NCBI RefSeq assembly: GCF_001659785.1
Contig: NZ_CP015961.1
Location: forward strand, 1,364,001-1,428,000
Direction of reading: 5' to 3'
Length of the DNA stretch: 64,000 nucleotides
Origin: Dietzia timorensis
GTDB taxonomy: Bacteria; Actinomycetota; Actinomycetes; Mycobacteriales; Mycobacteriaceae
Positions 60,248 to 64,000 of this stretch are shown piece by piece (position 1 is the first letter of the stretch; the number at the start of each line of letters is the position of its first letter). A model generated the notes under the pieces. It was not told the origin of the DNA. It did not search any database and saw nothing but the letters and a program-made list of their open reading frames with translations. The translations under genes and the position numbers were made by a program.

Positions 60248-62293
60248 TCAGTCGAGGGACGCGGCCAGCTCCGTGCCCTGCTTGATCGCGCGCTTGGCAT
60301 CAAGCTCGGCGGCGACGTCGGCCCCGCCGATGATCGAGGTGTTCACCCCGGCGCGGGTCAGCGGGTCGACGAGCTCGCGAACCGACTCCTGCCCGGCGCA
60401 GATGACGACCGTGTCGACATCGAGAACGCGGGTATCGGTCACCTTGCCGTCGGAGTCGCGGAACGACAGGTGCAGCCCGGCGTCGTCGATCTTGTCGTAG
60501 GTGGCGCCGAGGATCTGTTCTACGCCCTTCATCTTCACGCTCGCGCGGTGAACCCAGCCGGTCGTCTTGCCGAGGCCTTTGCCCATGCGCGAGGTCTTGC
60601 GCTGGACCATGTACACCTGCCGGGCGGCCGGGGCCGGTCGCGGCGTGGTGACGAATCCGGGGACCTCCGGATCGTCGTCCACGCCCCATTCCTGCTCCCA
60701 CTCCTTGAGGTGGAGCGTGGGGGAGACGTCGGTGGTGAGGAACTCGGCGACGTCGAAGCCGATGCCGCCCGCACCGACGACGGCGACGGTGTTCCCGAGC
60801 TCGCGATCGCCGAGCACGCACTCGGCGTAGCTCATGACCTTCGGGTGGTCGATGCCCTCGATATTCGGCATGCGCGGGGTGACTCCCGTCGCGACTACGA
60901 CATGGTCGTAGCCCTGGGAGATGAGTTCGTCCGCCGTCACTCTGGTGCCTAGTCGCACGTCCACGCCGAGCCGGTCGAGCTGGGTGGTGAAGTAGCGGAT
61001 GGTCTCGGAGAACTCTTCCTTTCCGGGGATACGCGCGGCGATGGAGAACTGGCCGCCGATCGAGGAGTCCGCCTCGAAAAGCGAGACGCGGTGGCCCTTC
61101 TCCGCCGCGGACACCGCGGCCGAGAGCCCGGCGGGTCCGGCGCCGACGACGGCGACCTTCTTCGCATGCCGGGTGGGGGACAACACGAGGCTGGTCTCGC
61201 GCCCCGCGCGGGGATTGACCAGGCACGAAACCTTCTTGCCTACGAAGGCGTGGTCGAGGCACGCCTGGTTGCAGCCGATGCACGTGTTGATCTCGTCCGC
61301 GCGCCCCTCGGCAGCCTTGGCCATGAACTGTGAATCGGCGAGCAGTGGCCGCGCCATCGACACCGCGTCGACCTGCCCGCGCTCGAGTACCTCCTCGGCG
61401 ACTTCGGGTGTGTTGATGCGGTTGGAGGCGATGAGCGGGATCGAAACCTCCTCGCGCAGGCGCTCGGTGAACTTGACGAACGCTGCGCGCGGCACCGACG
61501 TGACGATGGTCGGGACCTTCGCCTCGTGCCAACCGATATCGGTGTTGATCGCGTCGACGCCATGCGCCTCGGCGGCACGCGCGAGCTGCGTGATCTCGTC
61601 CCACGTCTGCCCGCCGGCGACGAAATCGGCGATCGACTGGCGCAGAATCACCGGGTAGTCGGAGCTCACCCGGGCGCGGATGGAGTCGATGACTTCGAGG
61701 AGGAAACGCTGCCGGTTCTCCGTCGACCCGCCCCACTTATCGGTGCGATCGTTGGTGTGCGGGCAGAGGAACTGGTTGATGAGGTAGCCCTCGCCGCCCA
61801 TGATCTCGATCGCGTCGTATCCCGCCTCCTGCGCGCGCTCGGCGGCCTTGCCGTACGAGGCGATGACGTGGCGGATCATCCGCTCGGACATGCGCAGGTG
61901 CTTGAACGGGTGGATCGGCGACGGCTCGGTCCCGGGAGCCACCTTGAGCGGGGTTACACCGTAGCGGCCGGCGTGCAGGATCTGCATGCACACCAGCCCT
62001 CCGGCCTCGTGCACCTTCTTCGTCACGCGGCGGTGGTGGATGACGTCGAGCTTGCCTGTCATCTTGGCGCCGAACGGCAGCAGCTGTCCTGTCCTGCTCG
62101 GCGCCACGCCGCCGGTGACGATTAGGCCGATTCCCCCGCGCGCACGTTCGGCGTAGAAGTCGCCGAGCTTGTCGGCATTCCACACGTGATCTTCGTATCC
62201 GGTGTGCATCGATCCCATGACCGAGCGGTTCGGCAGGGTCATCGAGTTGATCCGCAGCGGCTCGAAGAGGTGGGGATAGTGGGCGTTCGACAT
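60248..62293 (-). CDS. fadH: 2,4-dienoyl-CoA reductase (NADPH), FadH type
   Basis: A 681-residue enzyme that reduces 2,4-dienoyl-CoA during breakdown of unsaturated fatty acids. The N-terminal old-yellow-enzyme barrel contains RINSMTLPNRSVMGSMHTG and GYDAIEIMGGEGYLINQFL. A [4Fe-4S] cluster motif CIGCNQACLD with a further Cys in VSCLVNP follows (about residue 340). The C-terminal part has FAD (VAVVGAGPAGLSAAVSA) and NADPH (VAVVGAGGIGFDVAEF) motifs. ATG 62293. It is followed downstream by the glycosidase gene. Confidence 0.92.
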   Translation of the reverse strand: MSNAHYPHLFEPLRINSMTLPNRSVMGSMHTGYEDHVWNADKLGDFYAERARGGIGLIVTGGVAPSRTGQLLPFGAKMTGKLDVIHHRRVTKKVHEAGGLVCMQILHAGRYGVTPLKVAPGTEPSPIHPFKHLRMSERMIRHVIASYGKAAERAQEAGYDAIEIMGGEGYLINQFLCPHTNDRTDKWGGSTENRQRFLLEVIDSIRARVSSDYPVILRQSIADFVAGGQTWDEITQLARAAEAHGVDAINTDIGWHEAKVPTIVTSVPRAAFVKFTERLREEVSIPLIASNRINTPEVAEEVLERGQVDAVSMARPLLADSQFMAKAAEGRADEINTCIGCNQACLDHAFVGKKVSCLVNPRAGRETSLVLSPTRHAKKVAVVGAGPAGLSAAVSAAEKGHRVSLFEADSSIGGQFSIAARIPGKEEFSETIRYFTTQLDRLGVDVRLGTRVTADELISQGYDHVVVATGVTPRMPNIEGIDHPKVMSYAECVLGDRELGNTVAVVGAGGIGFDVAEFLTTDVSPTLHLKEWEQEWGVDDDPEVPGFVTTPRPAPAARQVYMVQRKTSRMGKGLGKTTGWVHRASVKMKGVEQILGATYDKIDDAGLHLSFRDSDGKVTDTRVLDVDTVVICAGQESVRELVDPLTRAGVNTSIIGGADVAAELDAKRAIKQGTELAASLD

Positions 62294-62350
62294 GAGATTT
62301 CTCCTGGGGGGGCAGGTCGAGAAGGAGTGTGGTCGGTCGGTGGGCGGTGG

Positions 62351-62911
62351 TTACTCGGCGGGAGCCGGGTCAAGGAGTTCGCCTTCGAGCGCATCGATGA
62401 CCTCGGTGCACCAGTCGACGAAGAACGTCTCCACGCCGATCCCGCCGCGCAGGACGAGGTATTGGTGGAGCTTGCGTCCGGTGCGCGTGGTCTCGGGAGG
62501 GAACTGTTCCGCGGCGAAGGTGTGGAACAGCTCGAGGCGGGAACGGTGGAGCTCGCGATGGTGTTCGATCTCGGCGATGAGTCGTGGTAGGTCGGCGTGT
62601 TCGGCCGCGCGGATCTTGACCCCGAGATCGTCTCGCAGGGTCTGGATCGGCGTGGGCGTGACGACCCACTCGCGCAGGAACTCTTGCCCAGCGGCGGAGA
62701 GCGAGTACACCTTCTTGTCCGGCCGTCCGTCCTGGGTGACTGACTCGCAGTCAACGAGGCCGTCCTCGGCCAGGCGGCCGAGGGTGCGGTAGATCTGCTG
62801 ATGTGTCGCGGACCAGAAGTGCCCTATCGACGTGCTGAACTGCCGGCCCAGCTCGTAGCCGGTGCCGGCGCGCTCTGCGAGCGACACGAGAATCGCGTGT
62901 TCCAACGCCAT
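62351..62911 (-). CDS. PadR-family transcriptional regulator
   Basis: A 186-residue PadR regulator. The winged helix is in MALEHAILVSLAERAGTGYE and HQQIYRTLGRLAEDGLVD. A helical C-terminal domain follows. ATG 62911 is taken because PadR homology begins there; ATG 62941 is an alternative and earlier in-frame ATGs add unconserved sequence. It precedes fadH (57 bases) and is divergent from the flavin monooxygenase gene. A candidate operator lies upstream (62953-62976). Confidence 0.87.
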   Translation of the reverse strand: MALEHAILVSLAERAGTGYELGRQFSTSIGHFWSATHQQIYRTLGRLAEDGLVDCESVTQDGRPDKKVYSLSAAGQEFLREWVVTPTPIQTLRDDLGVKIRAAEHADLPRLIAEIEHHRELHRSRLELFHTFAAEQFPPETTRTGRKLHQYLVLRGGIGVETFFVDWCTEVIDALEGELLDPAPAE

Positions 62912-62952
62912 GGGCAGCACATTACGACGCGCCGAATCCATATGCAACGAAG

Positions 62953-62976
62953 TTATGTGCAACAAGGTGCATAAGG
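62953..62976. promoter_or_regulatory. Candidate PadR operator
   Basis: Repeated TGCA elements (ATGTGCAACAAGGTGCATA) form a near inverted repeat upstream of the PadR gene, in the gap with the divergent monooxygenase. PadR proteins often autoregulate from such sites, but the assignment is inference. Confidence 0.35.
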
Positions 62977-63108
62977 GGGTAAGGGGGATCCGAGCTCCGC
63001 CGTCATACGCGCAAAAGCGGCGGAACCAGCGTGAGTCGAAGTCTGGGGTGGCCGTGCTGCGCGCTTGTAGCTTTGGCCGGACGGTACAGCGGTAGGAGGA
63101 CCCAGAAC

Positions 63109-64000
63109 ATGACTCGTGAATTACACCTCGGTGGATTTCAGATCGCCTCGCACGTTGCGCATTCGCACGCGGCGTGGCGGGACCCGGAGTCCGATCTCGA
63201 ATTTCTCGACGCGAGGCATTGGACACGAATCGGGCGCACCCTGGAACGGGGGAAATTCGACTTCGTCTTCTTCGCGGATCTTCTGGCCGTGCCCACCAAC
63301 TATGGCGGCGACGAACGCGAAGCCCTTCGGAGAGGTACTCAAGCGAGCGCCACGCTGGAACCTTCCGTCGTCGCGGCGACGATAGCGGGGGCGACCGAGC
63401 GCCTCGGCATCGCGCTGACCAAGAGCACCACGTACTTCCATCCCTTCGACCTCGCCCGGCTGTTCTCGAGCCTCGACCACCTGTCCGCAGGGCGCGCTGG
63501 GTGGAATATCGTCACCTCGCTGAGCCGGGCGGAGGCCCAGAACTTCGGGCAGGACCTCGCCCTCGACCACGACTCGCGGTACGAACGCGCGGAGGAGTTC
63601 GTCTCCGCCTTCGTGCAGCTGGTCGAGAGTTGGGATCCTGACGCGCTGGTTCTGGACAAGGGCTCCGGCGTCTTCGCCGATCCGGACAAGGTGCACGCGA
63701 TCTTCCACGAGGGCAAGTACTTCCGTTCTCGCGGGCCACTTCCCACCCCGCGCTCCCCGCAGGGGCGACCCGTCCTGATCCAAGCGGGATCCTCGGCCAC
63801 CGGAAGGAAGTTCGCGTCCAGGTGGGCCGATGCAATCTTCGAGATCGATCCGACCGCCGAGGGGCGCAGGGCGTACTACGGCGACGTGAAGTCCTTGGTC
63901 AGCGATGCCGGGAGGGACCCCGACGGGGTGAAGGTTCTCCCGTCGTTTATCCCGTTCGTCGGCCGATCTAGAGCCGAGGCCGAGGAGAAGCAGGCGCGCC
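63109..64000 (+). CDS. NtaA/DmoA-type FMN-dependent monooxygenase (partial)
   Basis: The first 297 residues of a flavin-dependent monooxygenase of the LLM class, NtaA/SnaA/DszA subgroup; the gene runs off the right edge. Recognised segments are HVAHSHAAWRDPESDLEFLD, WTRIGRTLERGKFDFVFFAD, SVVAATIAGATERLGIALTK, GRAGWNIVTSLSRAEAQNFG and VLIQAGSSATGRKFASRWAD. AGGAGG at 63094-63099 precedes ATG 63109. Members oxidise sulfur- or nitrogen-containing organics with FMNH2 from a partner reductase. The substrate is unknown. Confidence 0.92.
   Translation, partial: MTRELHLGGFQIASHVAHSHAAWRDPESDLEFLDARHWTRIGRTLERGKFDFVFFADLLAVPTNYGGDEREALRRGTQASATLEPSVVAATIAGATERLGIALTKSTTYFHPFDLARLFSSLDHLSAGRAGWNIVTSLSRAEAQNFGQDLALDHDSRYERAEEFVSAFVQLVESWDPDALVLDKGSGVFADPDKVHAIFHEGKYFRSRGPLPTPRSPQGRPVLIQAGSSATGRKFASRWADAIFEIDPTAEGRRAYYGDVKSLVSDAGRDPDGVKVLPSFIPFVGRSRAEAEEKQAR

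Overview
The window is GC-rich, densely packed chromosomal DNA from an actinobacterium of the mycolic-acid lineage (Mycobacteriales/Corynebacteriales). The best evidence is gene order. From about 20.4 to 49.9 kb the genes follow the Mycobacterium tuberculosis Rv2247-Rv2221c neighbourhood: accD6, acpM, fabD, mabR, aceE, a DUF3052 gene, cobD, SURF1, ptpA, cobC, a NIF3 gene, a zinc-ribbon gene, a phosphatase gene, panB, glnA2 and glnE. Genus is not fixed by the sequence. A Dietzia-like or Corynebacterium-like relative would fit, but that is inference.

Region by region: 0-4.5 kb is a fructose phosphotransferase locus (fruR-fruK-fruA on minus, ptsI divergent on plus). 4.6-16.2 kb holds an MDR oxidoreductase, a large membrane TPM-domain protein, dnaG, tRNA-Asn, an intact IS1249-like insertion sequence with an 8-bp target duplication, a class III nucleotide cyclase, glutaminase-STAS, a flavin monooxygenase, an MhuD-like small protein and an acyl-CoA thioesterase. 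16.4-20.4 kb has a CAU-anticodon tRNA, two hydrolases, DUF3145 and a secreted glycerophosphodiesterase. 20.4-27.9 kb is the fatty-acid and pyruvate dehydrogenase cluster; the kasA/kasB genes normally found between acpM and accD6 are absent. 28.3-36.6 kb carries DUF3052, tRNA-Val, cobalamin genes (cobD, cobC), SURF1, ptpA, NIF3, a zinc-ribbon protein, a histidine phosphatase and RNase P RNA. 36.6-45.3 kb has an RNB-family nuclease, a translationally coupled three-gene phospholipid operon (CDP-alcohol transferase, acyltransferase, CdsA), a CYTH-CHAD protein, a proline-iminopeptidase-like hydrolase and panB. 45.5-50 kb is glnA2-glnE. 50-56 kb holds small exported proteins, a 2'-5' RNA ligase-like protein, an AztD-like zinc chaperone behind a Zur-type operator, and an MFS/LysR pair. 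56-57.4 kb is an IS110-family element whose 5' non-coding end probably encodes a bridge RNA. 57.4-64 kb has DUF488, a family 3 glycosidase, 2,4-dienoyl-CoA reductase, a PadR regulator and the start of an NtaA-type flavin monooxygenase.

The genes combine central metabolism (fructose uptake into glycolysis, pyruvate to acetyl-CoA, malonyl-CoA and ACP priming for fatty acids), nitrogen control (GlnA2, GlnE, glutaminase), cofactor synthesis (pantothenate, cobalamin) and membrane-lipid synthesis. The most notable departures from the family pattern are the missing KAS genes, a phosphatase gene lacking the RNase H half of its mycobacterial counterpart, an MhuD-like protein with no candidate axial histidine, an AztD-like gene with no transporter genes beside it, and the two insertion sequences. 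No CRISPR array, prophage, rRNA operon or clear defence island was seen.
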